Shown here: positions 34,212 to 43,212 of the stretch, in pieces
Layout: each line of letters starts with the position of its first letter
How positions within the stretch are numbered: position 1 is the stretch's first letter
Origin: an uncultured Clostridia bacterium
Lineage (GTDB): Bacteria > Bacillota > Clostridia > TANB77 > CAG-465
NCBI GenBank assembly: GCA_949106495.1
Contig: CARYZD010000009.1
Coordinates: 27,229-91,228, forward strand
Direction: 5' to 3'
DNA length: 64,000 bases
Translations under genes and position numbers: made by a program
The notes under the pieces: model-generated
Told to the model about the DNA's origin: nothing
What the model saw: only the letters and a program-made list of their open reading frames with translations
The model's database searches: none

Positions 34212-35252
34212 ATGATATATAATCAAGATGATGAAGAAAATTTTTTATCAGATAGAAGGGTTGGAGAATCAAATAATATACCTAGTGAGCAAAGAAGAAG
34301 AGGTGGAGCATATCAAGAGGTCAAATCCGAAAAAAGAATTGTAAAGCTAAAAGAAAATGAAGATAATCAAAATAGTGTTTTTAGTACAATTATACTTGTA
34401 ATTGCGCTAATTGTAGCAACTATTGCAGTATTTGTATTATTTAAAGTATTTACTAGGGAAAAGCCAGAAAATAATGTAAATGAGGAAAATAAAAATAGTA
34501 ATACATCAGTAAGTGTAGAAAATAACACTAACAATAATAATAAATCTAATAATAGTAATAGTAGTACATTAGGAATATCTAATGTAAATGATATGTATAA
34601 TGCATATAGTATTGAAATTGAAAGTGTAGTATATAAAAAAGGTGGTAATTTCTTTAATAAGAATGAAAAGATAGAAGGAGATAAAGCATATATAGAATAT
34701 AAGCAAATATCTGGTCTAAAAGATAGTACTAAAGAAGAAAAAATAAACGAAAAATTAAAAAATCTTAGTATTGAACTTTATGATAAAAATTATCTATCAG
34801 ATAAAGACACATTATTTATAGATGTACATACAAAACTTAGTGTAAATTTTAATACTTTATCATATGTAGTAATAAAGACATATGAAGATATAGACGGAAA
34901 GCATAAAGATGAAAAAGTTATAAGCTATAACATAAGGCTAGATAATTTAGAAGAAATAAAGTTTGAAGACTTATTTAATGATTCAACTAAAATAAAAAAT
35001 TGTTATTCAAATTATGTAAAAGGTAAATCAAATAAATTTTATTTTGATCCTAAAACAATATATATTTATGATGATAAGTTGAATGAAACAAAAATAGATA
35101 TGTCTAAAAATTATGAAAATATAGCAATATATAATAGATATAAGGATAAAGAGAATATATTTAAATCTAAGCCTACAAGTAAAAAAGTATTTACAATACT
35201 TGAAAGTACAGTAAGCGAAGAGACAAAAGATAGAGATTTTAAGAAAAGCTAA
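34212..35252 (+). CDS. membrane-anchored protein with Asn-rich linker and DUF3298-like domain
   Basis: The 346-residue protein has a cytoplasmic tail (1-58), one TM segment (about 59-82), a low-complexity linker rich in Asn and Ser (about 90-120) and an outside domain. The outside domain's pattern (YIEYKQISGLKDSTKEEKINEKLKNLSIE, then FNTLSYVVIKTYED, ISYNIRLDNLEEIKFEDLF) resembles the DUF4163/DUF3298 pair found in anti-sigma factor RsiV and related proteins. RsiV senses lysozyme, but no sigma factor gene is adjacent, so a sensor role is only an analogy. AAGGAGG precedes the ATG. Confidence 0.65.
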   Translation: MIYNQDDEENFLSDRRVGESNNIPSEQRRRGGAYQEVKSEKRIVKLKENEDNQNSVFSTIILVIALIVATIAVFVLFKVFTREKPENNVNEENKNSNTSVSVENNTNNNNKSNNSNSSTLGISNVNDMYNAYSIEIESVVYKKGGNFFNKNEKIEGDKAYIEYKQISGLKDSTKEEKINEKLKNLSIELYDKNYLSDKDTLFIDVHTKLSVNFNTLSYVVIKTYEDIDGKHKDEKVISYNIRLDNLEEIKFEDLFNDSTKIKNCYSNYVKGKSNKFYFDPKTIYIYDDKLNETKIDMSKNYENIAIYNRYKDKENIFKSKPTSKKVFTILESTVSEETKDRDFKKS

Positions 35253-35268
35253 CAAAATAAAATATAAG

Positions 35269-35301
35269 ATAACACTTCATTTGTAGAAGTGTTATTTTTT
35301 T
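35269..35301 (+). terminator. terminator
   Basis: ATAACACTTC pairs with GAAGTGTTAT, followed by T residues. Confidence 0.85.
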
Positions 35302-35350
35302 ATTGAAAATTAGATTTTACCATGATAAAATGAAAAACAGAGGTGTAAAC

Positions 35351-35821
35351 ATGCAAGAAAAAACTAATGTTATGAGAATATTAGATAGTAAAAAAATATG
35401 GTATAAAGCAAACTATTATAATAAAGATATTGCAGTAGCAGGACTTGAGGTAGCAGATATTCTTGAAGAAAATCCAGAACAAGTATTTAAGACTCTTGTA
35501 ACTAGAGCAACAAGTGGAGCATATTATGTATTTGTTGTACCTGTAAACAAAGAATTAGATTTAAAAAAAGCAGCAAAGGCTGTAAATGAAAAGAGTATTG
35601 ATATGATAAAACAAAAAGAATTATTACCACTTACAGGATATATACATGGTGGATGTTCACCAATAGGTATGAAAAAATATTTTAAAACTACTATAGACAT
35701 ATTAGCTAAAACATTTGAAACTATATATGTAAGTGCTGGAAAAATTGGAGCTCAAATTGAGATAAATTTAGAAGACTTAAGTAAAGTTATAATAGTGGAA
35801 TTTAACGATATAGTAAAATAA
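35351..35821 (+). CDS. ybaK: Cys-tRNA(Pro) deacylase, YbaK/EbsC family
   Basis: The family hydrolyses Cys-tRNA(Pro) formed by ProRS and so protects translation. The 156-residue protein has the YbaK layout: VAGLEVADILEENPEQVFKTLVT, YVFVVPVNKELDLKKAAKA, the LLPLTGYIHGGCSPIGMKK signature (GGCSPxG, about 108-116) and the TIYVSAGKIGAQIEI C-terminus. AGAGGTG upstream selects the ATG at 35351. The ProRS at 2.9 kb lacks an editing domain, which makes trans-editing by this protein plausible. It probably shares a transcript with the two genes that follow. Confidence 0.9.
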   Translation: MQEKTNVMRILDSKKIWYKANYYNKDIAVAGLEVADILEENPEQVFKTLVTRATSGAYYVFVVPVNKELDLKKAAKAVNEKSIDMIKQKELLPLTGYIHGGCSPIGMKKYFKTTIDILAKTFETIYVSAGKIGAQIEINLEDLSKVIIVEFNDIVK

Positions 35822-35836
35822 GGAGAAAAAGATATA

Positions 35837-36778
35837 ATGAAAAAAAGAGATGAGATATATGATATATTTTGGTATTTTGCAAGTGAGAGACAAAATATTT
35901 GGTATAAAAAATTAAATGGAGAAAAAGCTCCTTATACAGAAGATAAAATATTACAAGAATATAAATTTTGTAATGCATATAGAGTACTTGATAGAGTATC
36001 ACAGTATATGTTAAAGAATGTAATATATAATAGAAAAGAATACTCAGATAAAGATATGTTATTTAGAATAATACTTTTTAAAATATTTAATAAGGAAGAT
36101 ACATGGCAATTTTTAAAAGAAAAATTAGGAGATATAACTTTAAATAATTTCTCTTTTGAAAAATATAATGAATTATTAAATAATATGAGAGAGTTAGGCA
36201 TGAAAATATATAATGATGCATACATATCTTGTGCAAATAAAGCATATGGATATGATTTAAAACATCAAAATCATTTAGCTTTAATTGAGGATATGTTTTT
36301 TAAATCTAATATTTATGAAAAGATAAAGAGCACAGTTTCAATGGAAGAAGTATTTAATATTTTAAAATCATATCCTTTAATTGGAGATTTTATGGCATAT
36401 CAACTTGCCACAGATATTAACTATAGTAATATTACAAATTTTGATGAGTCAACATTTACAATTCCAGGACCAGGAGCAAAAAGAGGAATAAAAAAATGTT
36501 TTGAAGACTTAGAAGGTTCATCATATGAAGATGTAATAAAATATATGTATAATAATCAAGAAAAAGAATTTAAAAGACTAGGACTAGACTTTAAATATTT
36601 AGGTGGTAGAAAATTACAACTTATAGATATACAAAATTTGTTTTGTGAGACAGATAAGTATTTAAGAGAAAAAAGACCAGAGCTAAAAACAAATAGAGTA
36701 AAAATAAAAAAGAAATATGTACCTAAAAGTACTAAAATAGAGTATGTATTTCCAAAGAAATGGAATGTAGTTTTATGA
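35837..36778 (+). CDS. HMUDK-helical/aGPT-Pplase-like protein (DNA base hypermodification family)
   Basis: The 313-residue protein begins with FWYFASERQNIWYKKLNGEK (about 11-30) and ILQEYKFCNAYRVLDRVSQ (about 38-56). It later has LATDINYS and PGPGAKRGIKKCF (about 206-218). As I recall, these are hallmarks of a helical family first described in phage and bacterial loci for thymine hypermodification (5-hmdU DNA kinase helical domain, alpha-glutamyl/putrescinyl-thymine pyrophosphorylase clades). Such proteins act on 5-hydroxymethyl-pyrimidine derivatives in DNA. No kinase, thymidylate-hydroxymethylase-like or phage gene is adjacent, so its role here is open. It lies 15 bp after ybaK and overlaps the next gene by 4 bp (ATGA). 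A basic tail (KTNRVKIKKKYVPK) ends it. Confidence 0.65.
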   Translation: MKKRDEIYDIFWYFASERQNIWYKKLNGEKAPYTEDKILQEYKFCNAYRVLDRVSQYMLKNVIYNRKEYSDKDMLFRIILFKIFNKEDTWQFLKEKLGDITLNNFSFEKYNELLNNMRELGMKIYNDAYISCANKAYGYDLKHQNHLALIEDMFFKSNIYEKIKSTVSMEEVFNILKSYPLIGDFMAYQLATDINYSNITNFDESTFTIPGPGAKRGIKKCFEDLEGSSYEDVIKYMYNNQEKEFKRLGLDFKYLGGRKLQLIDIQNLFCETDKYLREKRPELKTNRVKIKKKYVPKSTKIEYVFPKKWNVVL

Positions 36779-37437
36779 TAGAATATGAAATTGTAAGAAG
36801 AAAAATAAAGAATATATATATTAGTATAAAAGATGGACAAGTCATAGTTAAAGCTCCATTACATGTTAGCAAAGAAAAAATAGATAAAATAGTAAATGAA
36901 AAAAGCTTATGGATAGAGAAAAAAATAAATATTAAAAGAGAAGATAGAAGTGTAGATATAAAAAATAAAGATTATATTTATATATTGGGAAATAAGATAA
37001 AAATAGACTATGAATATGTTGATATAAAAAAAGTAAATGTATTTATAGATGAAAATAATTGTAGGATATGCTTACCAATAAATACTAAATTAAAAGACAA
37101 CATATATAAATTAATTGAAAGTAAAATAGATAAAGAATTAAAGAGGCTTACACAAAAATATGTTTTAATTGCAATGGATAAATATACTAAGTTAACTTCA
37201 TTAAAACCAGATAAAATTACTATTCGAAAATTTAAAAGTATATGGGGAAACTGTTCATCTAATAAAGAGATTAAAATAAATCAAAAAATAATACATTATA
37301 GTATTGAGCAGATAGAGTATGTATGTCTTCATGAACTTACTCACTTAAAATATATGAATCATCAATGTGAGTTTTGGAGTTTTGTAAAAAAATATATGCC
37401 TAACTATAAAGAAATATCTAAAAGCTTAAAGTGTTAA
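36775..37437 (+). CDS. YgjP/DUF45-type (SprT-like) metallopeptidase
   Basis: The 220-residue protein has the WLM/YgjP pattern: RKFKSIWGNCSSNKEIKIN (about 151-169) followed by the zinc site HELTH (186-190) and a third ligand His at 196 (NHQCEFW). Related proteins include DNA-protein crosslink proteases (Wss1/SPRTN) and uncharacterised bacterial YgjP. The start at 36775 overlaps the upstream stop (ATGA), suggesting translational coupling. A longer start at 36760 is possible but has no better ribosome site. Coupling with a putative DNA-base protein fits a DNA-processing context, which is inference. Confidence 0.8.
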   Translation: MIEYEIVRRKIKNIYISIKDGQVIVKAPLHVSKEKIDKIVNEKSLWIEKKINIKREDRSVDIKNKDYIYILGNKIKIDYEYVDIKKVNVFIDENNCRICLPINTKLKDNIYKLIESKIDKELKRLTQKYVLIAMDKYTKLTSLKPDKITIRKFKSIWGNCSSNKEIKINQKIIHYSIEQIEYVCLHELTHLKYMNHQCEFWSFVKKYMPNYKEISKSLKC

Positions 37438-37491
37438 AACTTGAATTAACTTTTTAAATAAGATATAATGTCAAAATAAGGGAGATATAAT

Positions 37492-38091
37492 ATGAAAAAT
37501 AAAATTTTAAAAATAGTATTAGGAATTGTTATTGGCATTATAGCTATTGTTACAATAGTTTTTATAGTAACAAAATTATCTGAGAAAAAGCCATCAGATG
37601 CGGTAGTATCATTTGTAGAAAATTTACAAAATGGAGAACTTGAAATAGCTAAATCTTATACTTCAGATAATACTTTTAGTGCTTTTGGATTTGATACTGA
37701 AAATGATGATTTAGAAATGATTAAATATTATTTTAAATATTTAGATGTAAATGTAGTAGACATTACAAAATCTAAATCAGAAGCTATAGTAAGAGTAGAA
37801 CTTAACAATAAAAATTTAAAAACAATATTACAAAAATATATTCAAAAAGCTCTTGAACTTGCAATGTCTTCTTTAGGCTCATCAGAGAAAAAAGATGGAA
37901 TGGAAGCAGAGCTACTTGAATATTTTAAATCAAAATTTGAATCAGAAGAAATAGATACAGTAACAACAACTGTAGATATTGTATTAAATAAAGTAGATAA
38001 AGAATGGAAAGTGGTTGTAACAGAAGAGCTAAGAGATGCAATTTTACCAGGACTTTCTGATATAAATAATTTATATTCTATGGCAGCATAG
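37492..38091 (+). CDS. single-TM extracytoplasmic protein (DUF4878/DUF5105-like)
   Basis: The 199-residue protein has an N-terminal TM anchor (about 6-28) with no lipobox cysteine. An outside domain follows that starts SDAVVSFVENLQNGELEIAKSYTSD. This helix pattern and the later strand VDIVLNKVDKEWKVVVTEEL match the NTF2-like cystatin-fold domains (DUF4878, DUF5105) of clostridial surface proteins. Function is unknown. GGGAGA precedes the ATG. Confidence 0.6.
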   Translation: MKNKILKIVLGIVIGIIAIVTIVFIVTKLSEKKPSDAVVSFVENLQNGELEIAKSYTSDNTFSAFGFDTENDDLEMIKYYFKYLDVNVVDITKSKSEAIVRVELNNKNLKTILQKYIQKALELAMSSLGSSEKKDGMEAELLEYFKSKFESEEIDTVTTTVDIVLNKVDKEWKVVVTEELRDAILPGLSDINNLYSMAA

Positions 38092-38108
38092 AATATTAAG
38101 ATAATATG

Positions 38109-38141
38109 ATAGTTAGATATAAATCTAGCTATCTTTTTTGT
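38109..38141 (+). terminator. terminator
   Basis: GATAGTTAGAT pairs with ATCTAGCTATC (one G-T pair), followed by TTTTTT. Confidence 0.8.
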
Positions 38142-38251
38142 ACTTGAATTTTACATAAAAACATGATATAATACTTAAGCAAAATAAATTTTTACATAAA
38201 ATATTACTATATTTTATATTAAATAGCCGATTGGCAGAAAGGAGTGAGATT

Positions 38252-39136
38252 ATGATAATATATAAATCTCAAATTAAAATAAAAAGTGAGGATGATAAAT
38301 CAAGTTTAAACTGTGAGTTGCTTACTAAAATGCTTTATAAGAAAAATGATACAGGTAAAAGTATTCAAGAACTTAGTACGAGTTTAATTGTAGAAGAAAA
38401 AGATGGAAAGAATCTTGTACATGATATTGAAGACTATAAAGATAAGCCATTTTACAATATATTGAAACAAATTGAAACTAAGCATGATAATTATACACCA
38501 AGTTATAATTTACAATATATAGTAGATACATTTTCAAAAATTAATGCGTTAAATTATGTTAATATTAATAAATACAGTAAAATTCAAAGTCTTAAGGATT
38601 TAACATGTGAAAATGGTAATGTAAAAGTTGGTGTTGTATCTTATGAAATTGATGAAGAATTACTTATTAAAGATATTTTAGGTTATGACTTTAATTTAGC
38701 AGATTTATATGAAGATACACTTAACCAAAAGCTTGAAAAATATTGTAAATCTAAATTATTACGTGATAAATTAAGCTTTTTAAAATCTATACAAATAGAA
38801 AGAAATTACGTGGATAGTAATATTTTAACAATAAGTCGAATTAATGGACATAAGGTTTTCGATATTAATATTTTACCATTAGATAGAACAACCATAGAAT
38901 GTAAGAAAATTATTGGAATGAATGTTGCATTTGTTAAATCTGTAACTGTAATAAAGAATTCTAAATTTTGTGAGAATGATAAGGGTGAAAAAATGGTATT
39001 AATTATAGATAGAGATAAATATTCGTTAGATTTTATAAAGGATTTCTTTGGATTAAATGATTGTATTTTTAGTTTTGGAAAAATAGTTGTTGGTGTTGCT
39101 GACTGTGAAAATGTTAAATTCTTAGATGAATTTTAA
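38252..39136 (+). CDS. unrecognised 294-residue protein
   Basis: This cytoplasmic protein has no motif I can assign. It is mixed alpha/beta, with segments KVGVVSYEIDEELLIKDILGYDF, SNILTISRINGHKVFDINILPLDR and MVLIIDRDKYSLDFIKDFFG. AAAGGAGTGA at about 38238-38247 selects the ATG at 38252. A hairpin follows, then the frameshifted gene at 39204, another orphan. Confidence 0.65.
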   Translation: MIIYKSQIKIKSEDDKSSLNCELLTKMLYKKNDTGKSIQELSTSLIVEEKDGKNLVHDIEDYKDKPFYNILKQIETKHDNYTPSYNLQYIVDTFSKINALNYVNINKYSKIQSLKDLTCENGNVKVGVVSYEIDEELLIKDILGYDFNLADLYEDTLNQKLEKYCKSKLLRDKLSFLKSIQIERNYVDSNILTISRINGHKVFDINILPLDRTTIECKKIIGMNVAFVKSVTVIKNSKFCENDKGEKMVLIIDRDKYSLDFIKDFFGLNDCIFSFGKIVVGVADCENVKFLDEF

Positions 39137-39140
39137 GAAA

Positions 39141-39180
39141 ATAAGAGCTTGGGTAAAAATTAATATTCAAGCTTTTAAAT
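39141..39180 (+). terminator. terminator
   Basis: AAGAGCTTG pairs with CAAGCTTTT (one G-T pair) around a long A/T loop. The T tract is weak. Confidence 0.55.
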
Positions 39181-39203
39181 TTAATATTTAAGGAGGAATT
39201 TAT

Positions 39204-40155
39204 ATGAAAAATAATCTAAATTTAGATTGTTTAGTAAATGTAAAAGATGAGTTAAAAAAGCCATTAAAACGGAGTATTAGATAAAATTTGTAAATATACA
39301 AATATATATTCTAAGGAAAAGATACAAAATTTTTTAGATGATATTTTGCATGGAAAAGTATCAATAGGTTATGAAAGGGTTTCTACTTCAACAAATCATG
39401 TTGCAAATGAAATAGATAGAGTACCATATGGTTATGGATATGTAGATTTTGGTAGAGATAATATAATATATAATTTAAAATTAAAGAAAAAAATTATAGT
39501 CTGGACTGAAATTGTAGAACAAGGAAAACATTTATTAGAAAAAGTACTTGCATATCTTATTGAAATATATTTAAGTATAGATGAGGAAAAGATATTTTTA
39601 AATTATAAAAGACTTAAAGATAAACTTAAAGTAAATAATCATCTTGAATATTCACTACTAAATAATTGCATTGGAGAAAATTTACCTGCTATTGGCGGAT
39701 TTAGAAAAAGTATATTAGATAAATGGTATTTATACTTAGACTTTGCTAGTGCAGATTTAATTTCATCATATATTACAGGAGAAAAATATTTTTTTCATAA
39801 AAGAACTAAATTTTTAAAAGTTCTAATTAAAGCAAATAATTATACTATTGAAGATATGGTAAGAAATAAAAGAATTAATGATTATAAATTTTTAGAAAAA
39901 CTGATGCCTCTAGAATATGGTTCAAAAATCTCATTATTATCTACTGTACTTGAAAATACAGATAATCCAACTAAATTTATGCTAAATAAATATAGACTTG
40001 AAATTGAGATGTATAAGTATATAAGTTATCTATTTTATGAGAATAAATTACAAAAGTTTGGTTTAGATGATAGAGAGGATATAATACAAAAATTACTTTC
40101 GCAAAGTAATACATTATATAATCCAGATTTTAAACTTGATTGTGGTATAATATAA
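39204..40155 (+). pseudogene. unrecognised gene with a +1 frameshift near its 5' end
   Basis: AAGGAGG and an ATG at 39204 open a frame that reads 26 codons to a TAA at 39282. A second frame, open after a TAA at 39265-39267, continues NGVLDKICKYTNIYSKEKIQNFLDD without interruption to 40155. Removing one A from the run at 39266-39269 joins them into one protein of about 316 residues. The main part has no motif I recognise; it is helical, with VPYGYGYVDFGRD near the start and GENLPAIGGFRKS in the middle. The indel is either a real mutation, a phase-variable A tract or an assembly error. The nucleotidase gene follows 21 bp later. Confidence 0.6.
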
Positions 40156-40176
40156 TAGTTAAGGAGAAAATTTATT

Positions 40177-40749
40177 ATGAAAAAGAAATTATTAGTAGAT
40201 TTAGATTATGTTATTTGTCATCCCGGTTTTTTAAAGATTCTTAATGATTTTTGTGGTACAAATTATAAGGAAGAAGACTTTACAGAATATATAATAGATA
40301 ATGTTATAGGTTCACAGGAAAAAATTAATGCCTTTTATGAATACTATTTAACAAAAGATGGATATAAAGATGCTGTTCTTTTAGATAATGCAAAAGATGT
40401 GTTAAAGAGGCTAACAAAATATTATGATATATATATTTGTTCAGCATGTGTTATGTTTGGTAATGAGAGAAAATCTGCAAAGTTATTTAAAGATAAATTT
40501 GAATATTTAATGAGAGAGTTTGACTTCTTAGACCCTGAAAAAGTAATATTTACAAACTCCAAAAATATTTTTAAAGCAGATGTCCAAATAGATGATAGAT
40601 TACCAAATCTTAAAGGAGATGTAAAACTAAAACTTTTATTTAATGCATACCATAATAAAAATATAAGTGATGAGGAACTTAAAGAAAATAATGTCATTCG
40701 TGTAAAAAACTGGAAAGAAATTGAAGAAATATTAAAGGCTAGTTATTAA
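40177..40749 (+). CDS. HAD-family 5'(3')-deoxyribonucleotidase-like protein (NT5C)
   Basis: The 190-residue protein has the HAD nucleophile loop DLDYVI (residues 8-13, DxDxV), motif II at YICSA (about 87-91) and the C-terminal acidic motif DVQIDDRLPNL (about 131-141). The last is typical of 5' nucleotidases of the NT5C group, which dephosphorylate (deoxy)nucleoside monophosphates. It is soluble and of usual length. AAGGAG precedes the ATG. Confidence 0.8.
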   Translation: MKKKLLVDLDYVICHPGFLKILNDFCGTNYKEEDFTEYIIDNVIGSQEKINAFYEYYLTKDGYKDAVLLDNAKDVLKRLTKYYDIYICSACVMFGNERKSAKLFKDKFEYLMREFDFLDPEKVIFTNSKNIFKADVQIDDRLPNLKGDVKLKLLFNAYHNKNISDEELKENNVIRVKNWKEIEEILKASY

Positions 40750-40767
40750 TTTAACTAGTTTTTTTCT
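40739..40767 (+). terminator. terminator
   Basis: CTAGTT pairs with AACTAG across the stop codon, followed by seven T residues. Confidence 0.7.
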
Positions 40768-40856
40768 ATTATGGCAAATTATGTTAAAATTATTTACAAC
40801 ACTAAAAATTAATGATATAATGAGTTATCAACTTATAATAAAAGGAGTGAAGGAAT

Positions 40857-42053
40857 ATGAAAATATTAGTTTTAAATTGTGGTAGTTCTTCTTTAAAATT
40901 TCAAGTAATTGATATGGAAAATGAAGAAAGACTAGTAAAAGGAAATTATGAAAGCATTGGGGGAAAGAGAGCTTGTCTAAGATTTAGTACTAAAGATGAA
41001 AAAATAGAGATAGAAAAAGCAGCAAGAAATTATGAAGAAGCTGTAAAAATTGTATTAAATCTTATACAAGATCCTAAATATAAAATTATATCATCTTTAG
41101 ATGAAATTGGTGCAGTAGGACATAGAATTGTTCATGGTGGTGAAAAATATTCTGAGTCTGTTTTAATTGATGATGAAGTAATGGAAGAAATTAAAAATTG
41201 TATTCCACTTGCCCCATTACACAATCCAGAGGGATTAGGTGGAATTAAAGCTGCTCAAAAGGCTCTTAAAAATGTACCAATGGTAGCTGTTTTTGACACA
41301 GCATTTCATCAAACACTACCAGATATTGCATATATTTATCAAATACCTTATAGATATTATGAACAATATCAAGTTAGAAAATATGGTTTTCATGGAACAA
41401 GTCATAAGTATGTTGTAAGAAGGGTTGCAGAACTTATGAATAAAGATATAAAAGATTTAAAAATAGTTAATTGTCATATTGGTCAAGGTGCATCACTTTG
41501 TGCAGTAAGAAATGGAAAATCTATTGAAACTTCAATGGGACTTACACCAACAGCTGGTATTCCAATGGCAACACGTGCTGGAGATATTGACCCTGCAATT
41601 ATTCCATACATTATGCGTAGAGAAGAATTAGATGCAAATGAAATAGAAAGAATGCTTAATAAAAAATCTGGTGCATGGGGAGTGTCTGGAGTATCAGATG
41701 ATTATAGAGACATTGAAAGAGAATATAAATATGGAGATGAAAGGTCTATTCTAGCAATGGAAACACAAGCATATATAATAGCTAAAACAATTGTATCTTA
41801 TATGGTACCACTTGAAGGTCTTGATGTAATAACATTTACTGGTGGAGTTGGAGAAAAAGGAATTGAGCAAAGAGCAAGAATTTGTAAATATTTAAAATTC
41901 TTAGGTGTTGAAATAGATGAAGAAAAAAATCAAATAAGAAGTAAAGAATTAGAGCTTAGTACGCCAAATTCTAAAATTAAAGTATGGTGTGTTCCAACAA
42001 ATGAAGAGTTAATGATAGCAAGAGATACATATGAAATAGTTAAGAATATATAA
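40857..42053 (+). CDS. ackA: acetate kinase
   Basis: AckA converts acetyl phosphate and ADP to acetate and ATP, the energy-yielding end of acetate fermentation. The 398-residue protein carries all family motifs: NCGSSSLKFQ at 7-16, GHRIVHGGE near 89, FDTAFHQTLP near 147, FHGTSHKYV near 179, NCHIGQGASLCAV near 205 and AGDIDP. AAAGGAGTGAAGG precedes the ATG. The usual partner pta is not adjacent, and strong terminators stand on both sides, so it is monocistronic. Confidence 0.96.
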   Translation: MKILVLNCGSSSLKFQVIDMENEERLVKGNYESIGGKRACLRFSTKDEKIEIEKAARNYEEAVKIVLNLIQDPKYKIISSLDEIGAVGHRIVHGGEKYSESVLIDDEVMEEIKNCIPLAPLHNPEGLGGIKAAQKALKNVPMVAVFDTAFHQTLPDIAYIYQIPYRYYEQYQVRKYGFHGTSHKYVVRRVAELMNKDIKDLKIVNCHIGQGASLCAVRNGKSIETSMGLTPTAGIPMATRAGDIDPAIIPYIMRREELDANEIERMLNKKSGAWGVSGVSDDYRDIEREYKYGDERSILAMETQAYIIAKTIVSYMVPLEGLDVITFTGGVGEKGIEQRARICKYLKFLGVEIDEEKNQIRSKELELSTPNSKIKVWCVPTNEELMIARDTYEIVKNI

Positions 42054-42059
42054 TAATTT

Positions 42060-42094
42060 AAGAGTTTAACATTTTTAGTTAAACTCTTTTTTGC
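42060..42094 (+). terminator. terminator after ackA
   Basis: AAGAGTTTAAC pairs with GTTAAACTCTT, followed by TTTT. Confidence 0.88.
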
Positions 42095-42183
42095 TATATT
42101 TTTTAAATTTATCATTAAAGGTATTTAATAATTTTTTTCTGTTGTGATATAATATATACATAACTATGATTAGGAGGAAGAAT

Positions 42184-42771
42184 ATGGAGGACAACAATTT
42201 AGAGAGTAGTAGTCCAAACAATTCAGTTAATCATACTAACACAAAAGAGAATGAAAAAGCAAAAAATAAGAAGATAATCATCTCTATTATATTAGTAACA
42301 TTAATTTTAGGTGTAATACTATGTATTGCTTATAACTTGTTTTTTAAGAAGGATAAATTTAATTTAAAAGAAGAAGTATTTACTTTAAGTGATAAATCTA
42401 CATTATTATTTTTAGATAATGAAAATTATGTTTTAAGTTATAATATTATGAATCAAAATATGAAAATGAAAGGCAAATATAAAGTAACATATGATAAAGA
42501 TATAGATGAGAATATAAAGGTAGAATATAATAGTTATATTCAAGAATTTAGAAAAGAAGACTATGTATTAAGTTTTTTAGAGCTCCAAAATGAAGAATTA
42601 TATATAGATGATACTAAAATTGAAAATGGACAAATTAATACACACTATATTCTTATGGCATATTTTGAAGAAGGAAAATTAGAATTTTTAGGATATAATA
42701 TAGATAATGGAATTAAAATAAAATTTGAAAAACAAGAAGGAAAATTTAAAGAATATTTGGAAAAAATATAA
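42184..42771 (+). CDS. single-TM extracytoplasmic protein of unknown function
   Basis: The 195-residue protein has an Asn/Ser-rich cytoplasmic start, one TM segment (about 34-56) and an outside domain with alternating strands (STLLFLDNENYVLSY, MKMKGKYKVTYDKD). That domain suggests a small beta-sheet fold. I do not recognise a family. TAGGAGGAAG selects the ATG at 42184. Confidence 0.55.
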   Translation: MEDNNLESSSPNNSVNHTNTKENEKAKNKKIIISIILVTLILGVILCIAYNLFFKKDKFNLKEEVFTLSDKSTLLFLDNENYVLSYNIMNQNMKMKGKYKVTYDKDIDENIKVEYNSYIQEFRKEDYVLSFLELQNEELYIDDTKIENGQINTHYILMAYFEEGKLEFLGYNIDNGIKIKFEKQEGKFKEYLEKI

Positions 42772-42788
42772 AAAAGTAAATAAAATAG

Positions 42789-42820
42789 AAAAAAGTCACT
42801 ACAAATAGTGACTTTTTTCT
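42789..42820 (+). terminator. terminator
   Basis: AAAAAGTCACTA pairs with TAGTGACTTTTT around a short loop. Confidence 0.88.
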
Positions 42821-42902
42821 TGCCAATAGTAAAATATTTTTATATAATAACACCAGAGAATAATATTTAATTTAAAATATAATTATTAAGGAGGAGATTT
42901 TC

Positions 42903-43151
42903 ATGAATTTTAGTCTAAATTCAGGAACTATAGCAGTCTATATTTTTTTAGCATTGCTAGTAATATTTTATATTTTGGCTAGAATAATTAATTCTGGTCC
43001 TATAAAGATTAGAGATGGTCTAAGAGATAATGGAACATTTGAATATATTTCTGTATTTGTTGCAATGATAATTATAGCTGCAATTTTAACATTTTTTATT
43101 GTTAAGGCTATGAATCTGCCTATAGACTTTAAAGCAATATTTGGTACTTAA
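42903..43151 (+). CDS. small two-TM membrane protein
   Basis: The 82-residue protein has two TM segments (about 9-28 and 50-70) joined by a charged loop (RIINSGPIKIRDGLRDNG). No family is recognised. AAGGAGGAG precedes the ATG, and a strong hairpin that includes the stop codon follows. It is the last gene before the Cna-B surface protein. Confidence 0.6.
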   Translation: MNFSLNSGTIAVYIFLALLVIFYILARIINSGPIKIRDGLRDNGTFEYISVFVAMIIIAAILTFFIVKAMNLPIDFKAIFGT

Positions 43152-43177
43152 GTTTAAAAAACTTAAGTATTTTTTAT
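43146..43177 (+). terminator. terminator
   Basis: TACTTAAGTTT pairs with AACTTAAGTA and is followed by TTTTTT. Confidence 0.85.
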
Positions 43178-43212
43178 ATTTGGTAGTATACATTTTGTTT
43201 GTAACATAAATG

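Noticed and set aside
39252..39260. A AAA AAG slippery heptamer as a programmed -1 frameshift site
   Set aside because: The heptamer is in frame, but the downstream coding frame needs a +1 (or -2) shift, and the -1 product would not enter it. The shift must also occur after a stop codon at 39265 in the target frame.
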